A stretch of DNA of 64,000 nt from Mastigias papua. Its lineage: Eukaryota > Cnidaria > Scyphozoa > Rhizostomeae > Mastigiidae. The stretch covers positions 7,778,186 to 7,842,185 of the forward strand of contig OZ025270.1 in assembly GCA_964019165.1 (NCBI GenBank). The letters run 5' to 3'. The notes below the pieces were generated by a model, which worked only from the letters and a program-made list of their open reading frames with translations, was not told where the DNA came from and ran no database searches. The position numbers and the translations under genes are program-made. How positions within the stretch are numbered: the stretch's first letter is position 1; each line of letters begins with the position of its first letter. Below are positions 49,788 through 62,300 of this stretch, piece after piece.

Positions 49788-52582
49788 TTAACCTAGGAGA
49801 AGGTCCAATTTCTTACAAAATATGCCATAGTTAGTTTCGGTTTTTAACTCCAATGGGAGAGTATTGTAGGCCACGACGCCATTATAAAAGAAAGCTCTTT
49901 TGGTGCTCTCAAGTTTAATTTTAGGAACTCTTAACATTATGTTGTTGTTGCGAGTTTCTTTGTTGTGAGAAACCCGTTCAAAATAGTTTTCCAACATTGG
50001 CATATTTCCCTTTAGGCATTTAAACACTGTTTTGTAGATCTTCTTCTGCAAAATTTTATCAATTCATGGAATGTCTTTGTTTGTTAGTTTGCCAACACGA
50101 GATTCAAATAACAATATTGTAGCTTTCCGGTAGGGTTGATGATAGAAGTTTGTTAGGCAGCAGTATGTGATGCTTGGGACTATCAGCGCTTGGTAGATTC
50201 TCAACGTCGATAAGTCAGTGATAAAAGGTCTTATTCTCTTTAGTAGGCGTATACGGGTAGGGACCTTTTTGCATATGCCTTTGAAGTGTTCTTTCATGTT
50301 GAGTGATGGGGCAAGTTGGACTCCCAGGTATTTGTAGCTCTGGGTGTTGTTGATGGGCTGTGATCTATACTTTACATTGATTTCGCATTCTTGTTGGTTC
50401 AAACGGTTTTTAGTACCAACCATCATTATCTCCGTTTTTCCTTCTTTTAAGTTTAAAATAAGTTCATTTTCCCGCAGCCAGCTTGACAGTGTAGCGAACT
50501 CTTCTGAGAGAACCTTTTCTATTTCTTGTTTGTCCTTGTGATTATAGAACAGGGCGGTGTCATCAGCATACATGATCATTTTACAGTACTTTAGCAAGGA
50601 TGGCATTTCGTTAAAGTGAAGGAGAAAGAGAAGTGGCCCCAGAATAGAGCCTTGGGGGACACCATAATATATGGGTAAGGATGTCGACAATGCTCCTAAA
50701 TAATTTACCTTCATTTGCCTGTCAAAGATGTAGTCAGTAAACCATGATTTTTCAATGCCAGATATTCCATATTCAGGGAGTTTAGCGAGGATTGACGAAT
50801 GGCTTACTGTGTCAAATGCCTTACTAAGATCAATAAAAAGAGCTCCTGTGAGATTTCCTTGATCCATTCCTCTATGTATCTCGTCAGTAAAAAGCAAAGC
50901 TGCTGTTTCTGTACTGCGCCTTTTACCAAAACCAAATTGCTGCGTTGAGAGCAGATTTTGTGATTCTAGGTGGTGCATGAGTTGGCTATAGACACATCGC
51001 TCCAAGATCTTAGAAATGGTCGGTAGCACAGAGATTGGTCTATAGTTTGTGTATTTTGACTTTTGCCGTCTTTGTAAACTGGTGTGACTTTGGCAGTTTT
51101 AAGTTCTTTGGGAATCTGGGCAGACTTTAAAGAAAGGTTGATGATATGGGTAATCGGTGGTGCAAGCTCTTGTGCACAGTCCTCAAGTATTCTATTTGGG
51201 ATCTCATCTATGCCCTCTGATTTCTTTCTTTTAAGTTGTTTCAGATGTTTCTTCACTTCTGGTATAGACACGTGTGAGAATTTAAAGATGCTGTTTGAGT
51301 TTAGTTGTTTTTGGCATGGACAAGACCAAACAAATTCCTTAAGACTGATACAAGACTTTTTAAGGTTTGACGCTACTGTTTGAAAGAAATAACAGAAACC
51401 GTCTGCTATCTGCAGTTTATCGCAAATCAATTTACCATCTACTTCAAATTTTGTGCATAACATATCTTTTTCCGCTTTTCTGGGAAATAAGTTCTTGATA
51501 CATTTCCAAAGTTTTTCTGGTTTTGTTGCATGTTCTTCTAGGATGTCTTTGTAATGGCTGATTTTTGCTTTTTTAATCATGTTGTTTACTTTATTTTTCT
51601 AACGTTTATATGCATTCCAATTTTCCTCTGTTTTATTTTTCTGGGCTCTACGATTTATAGTATCGCGGAAATTCATTTCGCGTTTAATGCTCTCGCTTAG
51701 CCATGGGCATGGTTTTCCTTTTATGGTCTTTATTGTAAATAGCGTATGATTGCTTGCTATTTTTAATACTGTTTCTTTTAGTGTATTCCATGCATATGTT
51801 GGATCTTTGCTCATAAATAGTTCATGGTCACTGAGGTTTGTTGTTACCACATCAGTGTGAATAATATTTTCTGGAGAATTTGTTAAGATCACATCTATAA
51901 TAGTAGAAGATCTCTCAGTTACTCTTGTTGGCTTTTTGATTGCCTGTTTAAAACCATTTATGCTGAAGAGGGTTTTTATGTCCTGGTGCCCTTCTGTGTT
52001 TGTGTAATCACAATTTATGTCACCTATAATTATTGTTTCTTTGTTCTCAATCTGTATAGCTTGCAGTTTAACAGTGATCCTTTCAATGAAGTTCTTGCAA
52101 AGGTGTTCTGAAGTGTCAGGGGGTCGGTATGTCACAGAAATCAGGAATTATTTGGTACTTTTGAACGAAATTTCCAACCACTTCATTTCTAGATCTTCAC
52201 ATTCTACATCCTCTCTCCTTATGTATGGAATTCCATCCTTCACATATGCTCCAATGCCCCCTCCCGGTTGTCTGCGGTTTTTACATTCAAAACTGTAGCC
52301 TCCAATGCTAATGCTTGTGTATACATCATTAGAAAAATATGTCTCGCTGAGGGACAGTATGCTGACCTTGTTGTTGAACAACATGTCCGTTATTAAATCT
52401 TTTGTCCCTGTCAAACCTCTGATATTATGGTGAAATATGGAAAAACCTTTAACCCTTAGAAAGTCTTGTAGGCCAATAAATGTTTCTTTGCATTTCATAC
52501 CTGGTCCTGGGCACAGCTCGATGTCACATGATAAAAGCAGCAGTAATGCGAGGCCTGTATGAGACTCTTGGTCTAAATGCAA
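49788..52582 (-). pseudogene. CR1/L2-like LINE copy 3 ORF2: 2A-like motif, AP endonuclease, RT
   Basis: Nearly full-length ORF2. The N-terminus has a Leu-rich stretch then SCDIELCPGPG (52,502-52,525), in the 2A-like position known for LINEs of aquatic animals. The endonuclease follows: HHNIRGL, LSLSETYF, GGGIGAYVKDG, VTYRPPDT, IIIGDINCDY and NLSDHELF. Then come an EGIDEIPNRIL linker, and RT with FGFGKRRSTETA, LFIDLSKAFDTVSH, GVPQGSILGPLLFL, MYADDTALF (about 50,560) and YKYLGVQL. The C-terminal domain lies at 50,051-49,788. It is broken by stops at about 52,146, 51,597 and 50,062 and a frameshift near 51,040. No ATG precedes the 2A-like part in frame. Confidence 0.85.
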
Positions 52583-52862
52583 TTTGTTGTCTTGTCTGTT
52601 AACTCACAAGGATGTAACTATCGAAGAAATTTTGATGTCACTTGCTGGTTCTCCATAAGACGAGTAGCATACCGAGTTTGCATTCACAACTGATGGCTTC
52701 TTGACGCATATTATGCTATAAATTATCAGAGCAAATTTGAGAGCAACCGCCATAATCACACTATCCAAGAACTGCCCATGTAGGTAAGTTGTAATTGGCT
52801 AGCCTGAATTATTTAACAATGAAAAGGATAAATAACAAGCATAGTATAGAAACTACAAGTAA
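52583..52862 (-). other. LINE copy 3 5' region and B9 3' UTR
   Basis: The LINE leader (52,583 to about 52,770) has stops in all frames. TTGTAATTGGCTAGCCTGAA near 52,785 matches the B6 tail, so the B9 3' UTR begins about there. Confidence 0.5.
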
Positions 52863-55800
52863 CTAAAATGAAACCAAATCAGGACTGGTCCAAGGTTTGT
52901 TCCTTCGGCAAAAAATAAAATAGGTGGAACGGATGATTATTCCGGAGGTTTTTCTGATCATGAAAAGCAGGTAGTTTTTATCTATTTCTAAATCTTTGCA
53001 CATATCAATAAAAGAATTAGCAGAACAACCGAATATACCAAGACAACTAACTGACAGATTAACAAATTTAACAAGAGGAAATTGAGAGCTCAATGTTTGA
53101 AGAAGCTGATGGTACTTTTCTTGTTTCCTATGAGCATTGATATTTAAATTTGTTTCAAAACCCACTGTCAATTCGAGCACAAAGAGTTTTCGATCCGCAG
53201 TAACAAGAAGAAGATCGGGACGGAGCGTATAGCCAGTAATTATGCAAGGAGATAGAAAGCCTGGTAGGTCAACATATAAGGTAGAACCAACAATTGACTG
53301 TAAGGGGTTTGCAATAAACTGCATGCTGAATTGCGAAACCATGTAAAACGGCCTTCATCAAGATAAGTTTTGCAGCCTGCAACAACATGCAACAGACTTT
53401 CGGGACGAAAGCAGGAGGAACAATCGGAAGTTTGGCTAGGATTCCATCTAGCAAGATTTACACGGGTTGCTAATGGGTGTTTTAGATACCGTACAGTGAA
53501 ATTAAAGATGTTACGAGACATGTTGCTTTGAACAGTGGACCAGACAGAGTTTGCCATTTTAAGGGAGTTATCAAGATGAAAAGACAAAATGTAACCCTGT
53601 GAAGTTAGCTCACGTTGAAGCAACTCAGTATGTTCAGTTCGAATAGCTTCTAGGATTTCAGTATGTTCAGTTCGTATTTCTGTATATACCATATTGAATA
53701 TTCGATCCTTCACAGGTGTTTTTCCAAAGCGATCGAATGTTGTTGTTTGGAGATGACTTTAGGATATTACGTTGAACAGTTTGACATTGAAGAAATTTAA
53801 TAGAAGGAAGTTGAAGACTTAATCCAAACTGATTTCTGGAGAGAATTATGCCGGTCAATGTTGCACTTATAGGGATATCAAGCCATTCACGAAAATAGTG
53901 AGAGGCTAAATTATCAAGATGTTGTATAACCCAGGTCTTGGAGATATTGGCAACTGTGAAGCCCAATGAGACTTTGGAGAGAACGTATGTTTGATAAAGG
54001 CGCAGTTTATTTTGAGGAAGAATGGGTAGAGAATCGAGTTCTGAGAGCATATCAGAAAAGGATGATGCCAGGGAAGACATATGCTCATCATTGATCATCT
54101 CAAAGTTGAAGTGACGGCCAAGATATCTAAAGGACCCACCTTTGTGGACAGGGGGGACTGTTTCTTTATTTATATATAGCTTAGGCTGGAACTGCATTGA
54201 ACAAGTAGAAAATTTCTTTACACCAAATGTAGTATACTTATCCACTCTTACAATCATGTGCGGCTCCCATCGGCACCATCTCGTAAAACAATTTAAAAGT
54301 AACTGGTTTTCTCGTTCAGTGCTAGAGATAACAGCAGCATCATCGGCGAACTGGAAGAGTGAACAGGATTAAACAGCTGATTTGTTCCATTGTGATCTGA
54401 GAAACCAAGTTGCTTAAATTTTCCAGCCTTTATGAATTGGATAAAGGTATTGAAGCGCATATTGAAAAGCAAATGGCTTAAGCAGTCACCCTGTAAAACG
54501 CCGCGTTTGACGGGAATGGCAGGCGTAATAAATTGGTTTGTGATGATGGACGTTTTAAAATCAAAGGAAAGGTTGCAATCAAACATTGAATGTCGCCAGG
54601 AACATGGTGGTTAGACAAAGCAGATGATATGAGATTATGATGGACCTCGCCAAAGGCGTTTTTGAGATCAAGCAGCGTTACAATAAGAGAACGTTGTTTT
54701 GTACGGGCTTTGATGATAATATACGCCATCATAGAGGTATGCTCTATATAGTACCGGAAATCTTCGATGTAAAACCTTTTTGAATTTGAGATTCGATATA
54801 GTTATTTCGCTTTAGGAAATCGTACATGTTATCACGAAGACAGGATGTACATATTTTAAGCATTACAGATTCAAGAGAGATAGGTCTGAAGTTAGAAGGG
54901 TCACTAGAACTGCCCTTTTTATGGATAAGAATCGTACAAGCGTTTTTCGATACTGAAGGAACTGAGCCTGTTTGCCAAATGATGCGTATGATTTCTGTTA
55001 GGAGAATGCGTAAATACGGACATCTTTTAAAGCATATGATCGACACTTGCTCTAAAGGACTGGGAGAAGAAGAGGATTTCATGCATCGTATGATAGCAGT
55101 AACTTTTTGATAGCTTGGTGGCTGATGATCAAAACTGTAGGTTGGAACTTGAAACGGAGGCATCCAGCTGGGAATAACAAATTGCTTATTAAGAAATGAA
55201 CTAGATAGAGTCATACGGAAAAAGCCATCGCAGTGGTCCAATGTAAAAAAAGGAAGTAACGATGAGCGCTTGTTGAGTACCCGCTTGACATACCTCCAAA
55301 GGCTCTTAGAATTCATGGAACCATGGTTCAAGTTAGCAGAGGTAATCGAAGGTGTTGTTTGCAACTTAGAATGTAATAGATGCTAGACATATTTTATTTC
55401 ATGCAGAGGAGCATTATTATCTTTCAAATGTTTTAAGATCTTCTTGAGTTTACGAGTTGTGAGAGTTTTATATTTCATCTCCAGTTGACTTTGATCTTAT
55501 TCTTTAAGTGTTCCAAAATTGAATTTGAAATAATCGTAAATTGCATTACTCAGTTTTTCAGCGACCACATTAATGTTATTTGAATCTATTACAGTTCCTG
55601 CAAATAAAGCATGAAAGTAATTTTAGCAATAGACCACTCTTTTTCTAATTTTTGTAAGCGAATTCCATCTTTCAAAGTTAAAACTTCGACTGGCATATCG
55701 ACAGCGGTTGAACCCTGAGTCGTATCGTCATTCAATGTAGTGTCTTCGTCAGGAAGTTCGAACAAACTGTCGTCGTTGAAACCAAAGATAACCCTACACT

Positions 55801-56056
55801 TCCTCTGGTGCATTTTTAATCCTTTCATCCCTTTGCATTGTTTTCCACAACAGCACTTAGCACTGCTTTCATTGGTTACAATAGGTTGAATAACTTGACT
55901 GTTATTAGTGAATCCAGAATTGACAGATTGACGAGGTCTATTGTTAATATGTTCTTTGCATCGTCAAGCATGGCGGCCTAACGAAACAAAGTCTTTCCCG
56001 CAGAAAGAACAAACGATAAATAGCAGACAAATCCAAATCCAGTATGGGCGAATCAT
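52863..56056 (-). pseudogene. Family B copy B9, near full length, frameshifted
   Basis: A minus-strand ATG at 56,056 leads into CSFCGKDFVSLGRHA, a stop, RCKEH and then CCGKQCKGMKGLKMHQRKC (about 55,870-55,800), two N-terminal zinc fingers as in Hero/R2-like elements. A linker follows, then SLWRYVKRVLN, ACTILIHKKGSSSDP, FRPISLESVMLK, LLDLKNAFGEVHHNL, GVLQGDCLSHLLF, FQFADDAAVIS (about 54,345), YLGRHFNFEM, a KNIFNF block, CSSC...H...C (about 53,370-53,430), RPDLLL (about 53,215), LELTVGFETN and TYFIFCRRNKPWTSPDL. At least five frame changes and several stops. It is the only copy showing the family's full domain order. Confidence 0.8.
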
Positions 56057-56159
56057 GGTACTGATAGAATCCACGATAATCAATTATTGCAAAAAAAGAT
56101 AAATACTATCAACCAAACACGAAAATCCAGGCATAAATATCGGCGTTAACACAACTATT

Positions 56160-56435
56160 GTGTGCAGCGACCATCCACAAGTCAAAGCTCAACGAGTCCC
56201 GGAAAAAGAACTTGAAAAAATAGAGAAATACAGACCTTTAAAGGATGAAATCGCTAGGCTTTGGGGCATACGAAAGGTGTCGGTCATTCCAGTGGTTGTT
56301 GGTGCACTAGGAGCAGTATCTTCTAGATTTGAGAAGTTTGTAAAAGATATTGGAATTACGCTGAAGAGTGAACATGCACAAAAAACAACTTTATTAGGTA
56401 CAGCCCGGATATTTAGACTGGTACTTAGCTGCTGA
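56160..56435 (+). pseudogene. Family A copy A8, RLE tail
   Basis: About 91 codons: KELEKIEKYRPLKDEIARLW, VIPVVVGALGAVSSRFEKF, GITLKSEHAQKTTLLGTARI, most like A1. The RLE acids are missing by 5' truncation. The 3' UTR (56,436-56,538) is interrupted by a Tc1 element and resumes at 58,742 to end in ATAATAATAATAA. Confidence 0.8.
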
Positions 56436-56844
56436 GTACCTGTAGTAAAGGAGAAAATAATGTGATTCCTTTGATGACAGGCAGTTATCCGCAATCACAT
56501 TTTGATTTCCAAAGCATTTAATATCTTGCTTTGAGATGTACACTCCCCTCACAAAAGTATTGCACAGGCTGACCCAAAATGGCGTCCAATGAAACAAGGT
56601 TTTCACAGGTTGACCAAATCCACAGCTTCTATCTGAACATCAATGAGCCCTGTGACCACTGTTTCGGCGGGAAAGTATTTGTTGCATTTATACATTTCAT
56701 GTATAAAAAGTGTGTGCTTTCATTTGGTTTGCTTTTTAAATGGCTCTTAAAGAAGTGTACCTAAATCATAAAAATGTCAGGTAAAGTGAAACTTGCTGTC
56801 AAAATATTGAGGAAGAAGCAGTATTTGCCGTTTATAAATTGCAG

Positions 56845-57010
56845 CAATTGCTGGTTTTCAGTATGGCAGTTTATTATGGGTGTACAAGAACTTCAGAAAA
56901 GCTGGCTTGATCCTGTCCACACCTAGAGGTGGTCGCTTAAAAATATTAATCAAAACACAGGAAAGATTTGTATGCAAATTTACCAAGAAGCTGAAACCAA
57001 CAATAATATA
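56845..57010 (+). pseudogene. Tc1-type transposase DNA-binding domain remnant
   Basis: One frame reads AIAGFQYGSLLWVYKNFRKA, GLILSTPRGGRLKILIKTQE, RFVCKFTKKLKPTII and a stop. This is the helix-turn-helix, GRPR-like hook (RGGR) and second helix-turn-helix of Tc1 transposases. The DDE catalytic domain is not recognisable downstream, where the Penelope tail sits. Confidence 0.6.
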
Positions 57011-57425
57011 GAAGCAATCAGCACCGTTTCCAGCAAAAATTTCCTGGACTACGTTAGAAAGGCCTATTTTTCAAAATCATTGCATTAAGCCTTACAAAAT
57101 ACAAAGAAATGGCATGTTTTTTTAACGATTGGTAGTTACCACCTGTATTGGGTTTGGGTATTTGGTCACTGGATCATAGATCAAAGGATAGAGGTTTCTT
57201 TTACAGAAGGATGTTATTTGTAGCTGACAGGGAATGATAAAATGCTCGTTATTTGATGTAGGATGGAAGAAGCCAATAAAACAATATTTTCAGTTCAGTG
57301 TGGGTTATTCAGTGTCTTTTAAGTTTTGGAGGTATACTAGGCCTCCTGGTTTGGGCCATTTGCCAGAATCTGGTCAAAACCTAATGCATTTATATTAATT
57401 CACGTGTAGTAGTTGCAAGGCTACT

Positions 57426-57692
57426 TATTATGGCAAAACATCACGCCATTTTATTGTTAGATGTAGAGAGCATTTAGGGGTTAATAAGAAAGGGAAAAGC
57501 ATTAAAGGCGTTTCCTCGTCCATTAGGGATCATATAAATGACACGGGTCATAATGCTTCGCTTGATGATTTCTGTGTAATTGATAATACCTCTAATGAAC
57601 TTGATTTACTTATTCACGAGAGTTTGCTCATCCTCAGAGACCGTCCCACGCTGAACAATCAACATTCCTCGATTCCTCTTTGCCTTTTCTAG
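57426..57692 (+). pseudogene. Penelope-like element tail: GIY-YIG endonuclease
   Basis: 88 codons plus a stop, no ATG: YYGKTSRHFIVRCREHLGVN, KGVSSSIRDHINDTGHNA, FCVIDNTSNELDLLIHESLL, ILRDRPTLNNQHSSIPLCLF. This matches the second half of the GIY-YIG endonuclease and C-terminus of Penelope-like retroelements (the ESLL/LN.Q end is typical). The RT and the GIY start are missing. Confidence 0.75.
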
Positions 57693-57699
57693 TCCCTTT

Positions 57700-57964
57700 A
57701 GTATCCCCTTTGTTTTTTTTTGTTTGTTTTTCTTTTGTTTTTTATGTTTTTTATGTTTTTTGTTGTTGCTTTTATTTTGCCTCCTTGCTATTCCCTTTAT
57801 TTATTTATCCTTATTTGCCTCCCTGTCCTCTCCCATTTAGGGTATTTCCGCCTGTTTTCTCCAGTGTACCGGTGTACAGCTATCTCCATATTTAGTTATT
57901 CTCGCCTGTTTACCCATTATCCATTGTTTAACATGTGTTCATATATCTATGTTTTGGATTTCCC
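57700..57964 (+). other. T-rich tail between Penelope stop and ribozyme core
   Basis: Low-complexity T-rich DNA; the hydrophobic frames here are composition artefacts. Confidence 0.5.
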
Positions 57965-58030
57965 CTCTTACAGCTGAGGATGGGACAAGCTAGTCCCGAA
58001 ACGTTCTGATTTATGTCAACTGATAATGTC
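57965..58030 (+). ncRNA. Hammerhead-ribozyme-like core in the Penelope 3' region
   Basis: CTGAGGA (57,974-57,980), stem II GGGAC/GTCCC (57,982-57,986 and 57,993-57,997; 6-nt loop), then GAAAC (57,998-58,002). Stem III can form ACGT (58,001-58,004) with ATGT (58,013-58,016), placing the GUC cleavage site at C58,017. Stem I is weak: CAG (57,971-57,973) with CTG (58,020-58,022), leaving two unpaired A. Hammerheads are known in Penelope-like element terminal repeats. The core is complete but stem I looks decayed. Confidence 0.6.
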
Positions 58031-58700
58031 AACCTAGTATTTATCTTAGCTTGTCTAAGTCATGGATATGTCGATGAAATAATGTAATAACAACAAATGG
58101 CTATTTTTTTCTAACCATCTACCATGTGGCTCGTCGTGGCAATCATCCTTAAATTCATCATTAAACTGCGCTTTCCAACTGACATCGCATTTATATTACT
58201 TTTTATTCTCGAAAGTAAGCTCTTTCAGAATTCAAATATGAAGTCAAACAGAAGTAGGGTAGGCCAGCTATCATTAATCATGACAATAAACCTCCATAGT
58301 GAACTAGAAAGACAAAAATTTATATTGTTCGTATATTATACTGAAATTTTTCGTGATATGCAAGCAAAAAGAGCATTCTCATGGTTCACCAGCAACCAAG
58401 GATGAGATTGATGATCTTTTATTCCAGAAATAGAGAATTATATCTAAGATTTTTATTGTCAAATTTCACTGGTCGAGTCCAAATAGTTTCAAACAATTTC
58501 AAACACAAATGGTTGTCGCATGAAAAGTCGATAAATCACAGCTTTATAGCAGGACGGGACTATTTTTGTTCAACTGTCTGAAAGTTGAATGAATTCTGCT
58601 TTGAACTGTTGTTGTTTCATCAACAAGCAATGGACTATAGTCGGATAGGGCGAATTTTAAGTTGAACCTCACTTATGTCGACACCTTATCCGCCATAATG
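58031..58700. other. Right interior of the Tc1 element, no recognisable gene
   Basis: AT-rich. Short plus-strand frames at 58,124 and 58,381 show no motif. Confidence 0.4.
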
Positions 58701-58769
58701 AATTTGGTCAACCTGTGCAATACTTTTGTAAGGGGAGTGTATAGTTAACAGACATAATAATAATAATAA

Positions 58770-59319
58770 GGGGTCAAGGGTCCTTGGAGGAGTAGTCCCT
58801 TTTCTAGTTGGCCTTTTGTGGCGTCCTAAACTGGTCTCTCCAAACCCAGCATCTTGTGAAGCGCAATATAGAGCCACTCCATGGTGAAGACCGTTTGTGC
58901 GTGGTGAAGAGCCACATCCTACTAGAGGTGGCCCTGTGACAAGCAGAACACAGCGGATCGAGTGGAGTAAACCCCGAAAACAAATCCGTAACTGAAGGTG
59001 TAAATCGTGCTGATGGGTGGGTGGCTACAACGTTATGTAGTCATTAACGATACAAGACAGTCACTGTCTTGTGGATTAGGTGTACAAGCCAAAGGCTAAG
59101 GGTGAAGATCCCTAACAGAAAGCTTCTAAGTTTTCCCCTGATAGCTATGGCGTTTAGGGGAATTCCGCCAGTCATGGGCAAATGACCTGGTAAACTGGAC
59201 CAGAAAGTCCTGAAAGACAACCAGTTTAGGAGAATGTCACTCTGATGTAAAACATCCAGCTATGGGAAAAATAGTAAAACCTTCAATGGATATGTTAAAG
59301 AATAGTTTATGATGCCGCA
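58770..59319 (+). promoter_or_regulatory. A9 5' UTR
   Basis: Begins GGGGTCAAGGG right after ATAATAATAATAA (58,753-58,769) and matches the A5 leader for about 270 bp (GGAGGAGTAGT, GGCGTCCTA, GTGAAGAGCCACATCCTACT). A stem CTGTG/CACAG (about 58,935-58,955) followed by CGGAT is kept, and GGGGTCA can pair with TGGCCCT just before it. A second part, from about 59,060, is not shared with A5 and leads into the coding start. Confidence 0.5.
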
Positions 59320-62300
59320 TTGCTCATCGCGCGGATGAACAAGGGAGCACGTCCCCCAACGAGGAACCAGGCTGGGGTCGAAAAATCGATTACTGGAACA
59401 GCCTTACCCAACAATTATCTGGCAGGTAACCTTACCGAGACCTTCTCTCAAAAAGGCCCTCCAGACACAAAAAGTCTGTCCAGAAGTAAACAGAAAACAC
59501 TTAGACAAAGATGGACAAGGGAAGAATATATACAAGTCATGACAGCATTTTATGAGGCAAAATTTTCGCCAGCAGAAGGCTCAAATACAGAGCAGACATA
59601 TAAATTATGGAGAGAGAAACACCCGGAAATTAGACCAGCGATGGATGCTAATAAGCTTGCTAATGTAAGACATGATATTATCAAGAATAAGAGACTATAA
59701 GACACCACATTACAACAGATTCAAAATGATATAAGAGAGAAAATTGAGATACAAAATGTAGATAATAGCTGTAATGCAACCAATGATGGTACAGAGGAGA
59801 ATGAGATACAGCATGAAACAACTGTCATCAGTCAGCCAGATGTTGAAACTTCGGATCAGACCAACACCAATGATTCAGCTTCAAGTGAAGAAGTAAGTGC
59901 AATTTCAGAAAAGATAATGATTAAATTGGAAGAACTGAAGCATCAACATCTATCTGATAGAATCCAACGTCTTAAAATTAGAAAAGACAGAAAAGCAAAA
60001 GATCTTATACACAAGGGAAATATTCCGATCCTCAAATTAAAAACACAGGCCATAGAACCGCTTACAATAACTGAGCTTAATCAGATGATATATGCTACAG
60101 CATCAGTAATAACGGAAGAACTTGGAGTAGCGATACAGAAAAAGACAGGCCGGCACCATAAGCAACCCCAATGGAAAGAAAGGATTAGCAAGGATATAGA
60201 ATGCTTAAGGAAGAAACTGTCAATTTTAACCGAAAAAGTAAAAGGTAGCATGGCATCACACAGAAAGATCACTCGAGTGCTGTCTCAGCTTAAGTGTAAG
60301 AATGAGGCAGATATACCATCATTTGTGGAAATGATAAAGCAACAAATTGCAGCCAAAACACAAAGGATAAGGTGGTACGAAAAGAGAGGGAAGCAATTCC
60401 GTCAAAACAAACTGTTTAAAGATAATGCGAAGCAGTTCTCTAGGGAAATTGGCAAGAAGCACATTGATGTAACTGACCCACCTATACTTACTGAAATCGA
60501 AGATTTCTGGTCGAGAATATAGGAAAATGAAAAAGTCCATAACGAAGTAGCTGAATGGATTAGAGACCAGGAAGAATTATATAAAGATCAGCAATGCCAA
60601 GAAACTAATGATATCACGATTGATGAGGTACGCACTACAATAAAAAATGTGAACAACTGGACATCACCAGGGCTAGATAAGATCCAAATTTCTGGCTTAA
60701 GAACATAGATAAGTTGCACACGGACCTGGCAAAGGAATATAATGCCATTCTCAAAGAACCAGACAAATGTCCAGAGTGGCTAACACAAGGATTAACATTC
60801 CCGATTCCTAAATCTAATGATACAAATGAAGCTAAAAATTACCGACCAATACCTTGCTTGCCAACTATGTACAAAACATTAACCCCCATCATTACAGATA
60901 GAACATACTTGCACCTGGAGGACAATAGATTATTGCCCAATGAGCAAAAAGGATGCAAACGGGGATCATATGGTTGCAAAGATCAGCTCCTAGTGAATAA
61001 AATGATAATGGAAGACTTTAAAACAAGAAAGAAGAATCTGACAACATCATGGATTGACTACAGGAAGGCATTCGACAGCGTGCCGCACAGCTGGATTATA
61101 AAGACATTGGGACTTTACAAAGTATCGCCTGAGATTGTTAACTTTATGAAAGTGAACGTAAAAAACTGGAAAACAACATTGCTTCTAAGACATGCAACCG
61201 GCACACTGACGTCTCGACTGATAGAAATAAGGAGTGGCATATTTCAAGGCGATTCTTTATCCCCGCTTCTATTTTGTTTGGCTCTGGCTCCCCTAAGCAA
61301 CTTGCTTCATTCTACTAATTGCGGATATGATATCCAAGGAAAGAAAATCAACCATCTCTTCTATATGGACGATTTAAAGGTATTTGGCAGAGACTGTCAG
61401 CAACAAGAGCGCTTGCTTCAAACTGTTAAGACATTTAGTGATGACATTAATATGAAATTTGGACTAGAGAAATGTGCCACAGCAGAAGTCAAACGGGGTA
61501 AACTAGCTACAACGACATAAATCAGACTTGATGAAGAAATGACTATCAAAGAGTTGCAACAAGAGGATAGCTACAAATACCTTGGTATAAATGAAGCTGA
61601 AGGTATTCAGCAAGCGACGATGAAAGAAAAGATAAGAAAGGAGTATTATAGGAGAGTTAGACTGATACTCAAGAGTGAACTTAATGCAGTTAATCGTATT
61701 GCAGCCATCAACTCTCTTGCTATCCCAGTCATCACATATAGTATGAATATACTCAATTGGAAGATAAATGACCTCAAAAGGCTTGACACAAAGACAAGGA
61801 AACTCTTGACAATGTATATAATGCACCATCCAAAAGCAGATGTGGATCGACTATACTTACCAAGAAGCGAAGGAGGGAGGGGACTAATACAAATAGAGTT
61901 AACTTACAAGATAGAGACTGTTGGTCTCAAAACATAGTTAAGAGAAAGCAAGGACGAAATGATGAAATTGGTCTTAGAGCATGAGAAGAAAATGAAGCTA
62001 TACTTTGTTACAAAAGAGGCTATCAAATTTTGTCGAGAGCTAGAAGTCGATCAACCAGGGCACAGGGAAACGGATAGTGTCACAAATAAAGCCAAAGAAG
62101 TCAAGAATATAGTGAAAAAACAAGGAAAAGAACAGATAAGAATAAGATGGGAACAGAAGCCGCTGCACGGTCAGTACTTTAAAAGATTGAAGAGACCAGA
62201 TGTTGAAACTGAAACACATAAGTGGTTAAAAAGTTCAGGATTAAAATCAGAGACAGAAGGCTTAATAATAGCAGAACAAGACCAAAGTTTAATGACAAAG

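Larger units (their letters stand above)
56541..58739. mobile_element. Tc1/mariner-like element with TA duplication, carrying a Penelope fragment
   Basis: TIRs of about 37 bp (CACTCCCCTCACAAAAGTAT at left; CACTCCCCTTACAAAAGTAT inverted at right) are flanked by TA (56,539-56,540 and 58,740-58,741). The left interior has a transposase N-terminal remnant and the middle holds a Penelope-like tail. It lies in the A8 3' UTR; removal joins GAGATG to GTTAACAGACATAATAAT. Confidence 0.75.

Noticed and set aside
57680..57977. Hydrophobic Phe/Leu-rich frames after the Penelope tail
   Set aside because: T-rich low complexity in a known noncoding position.
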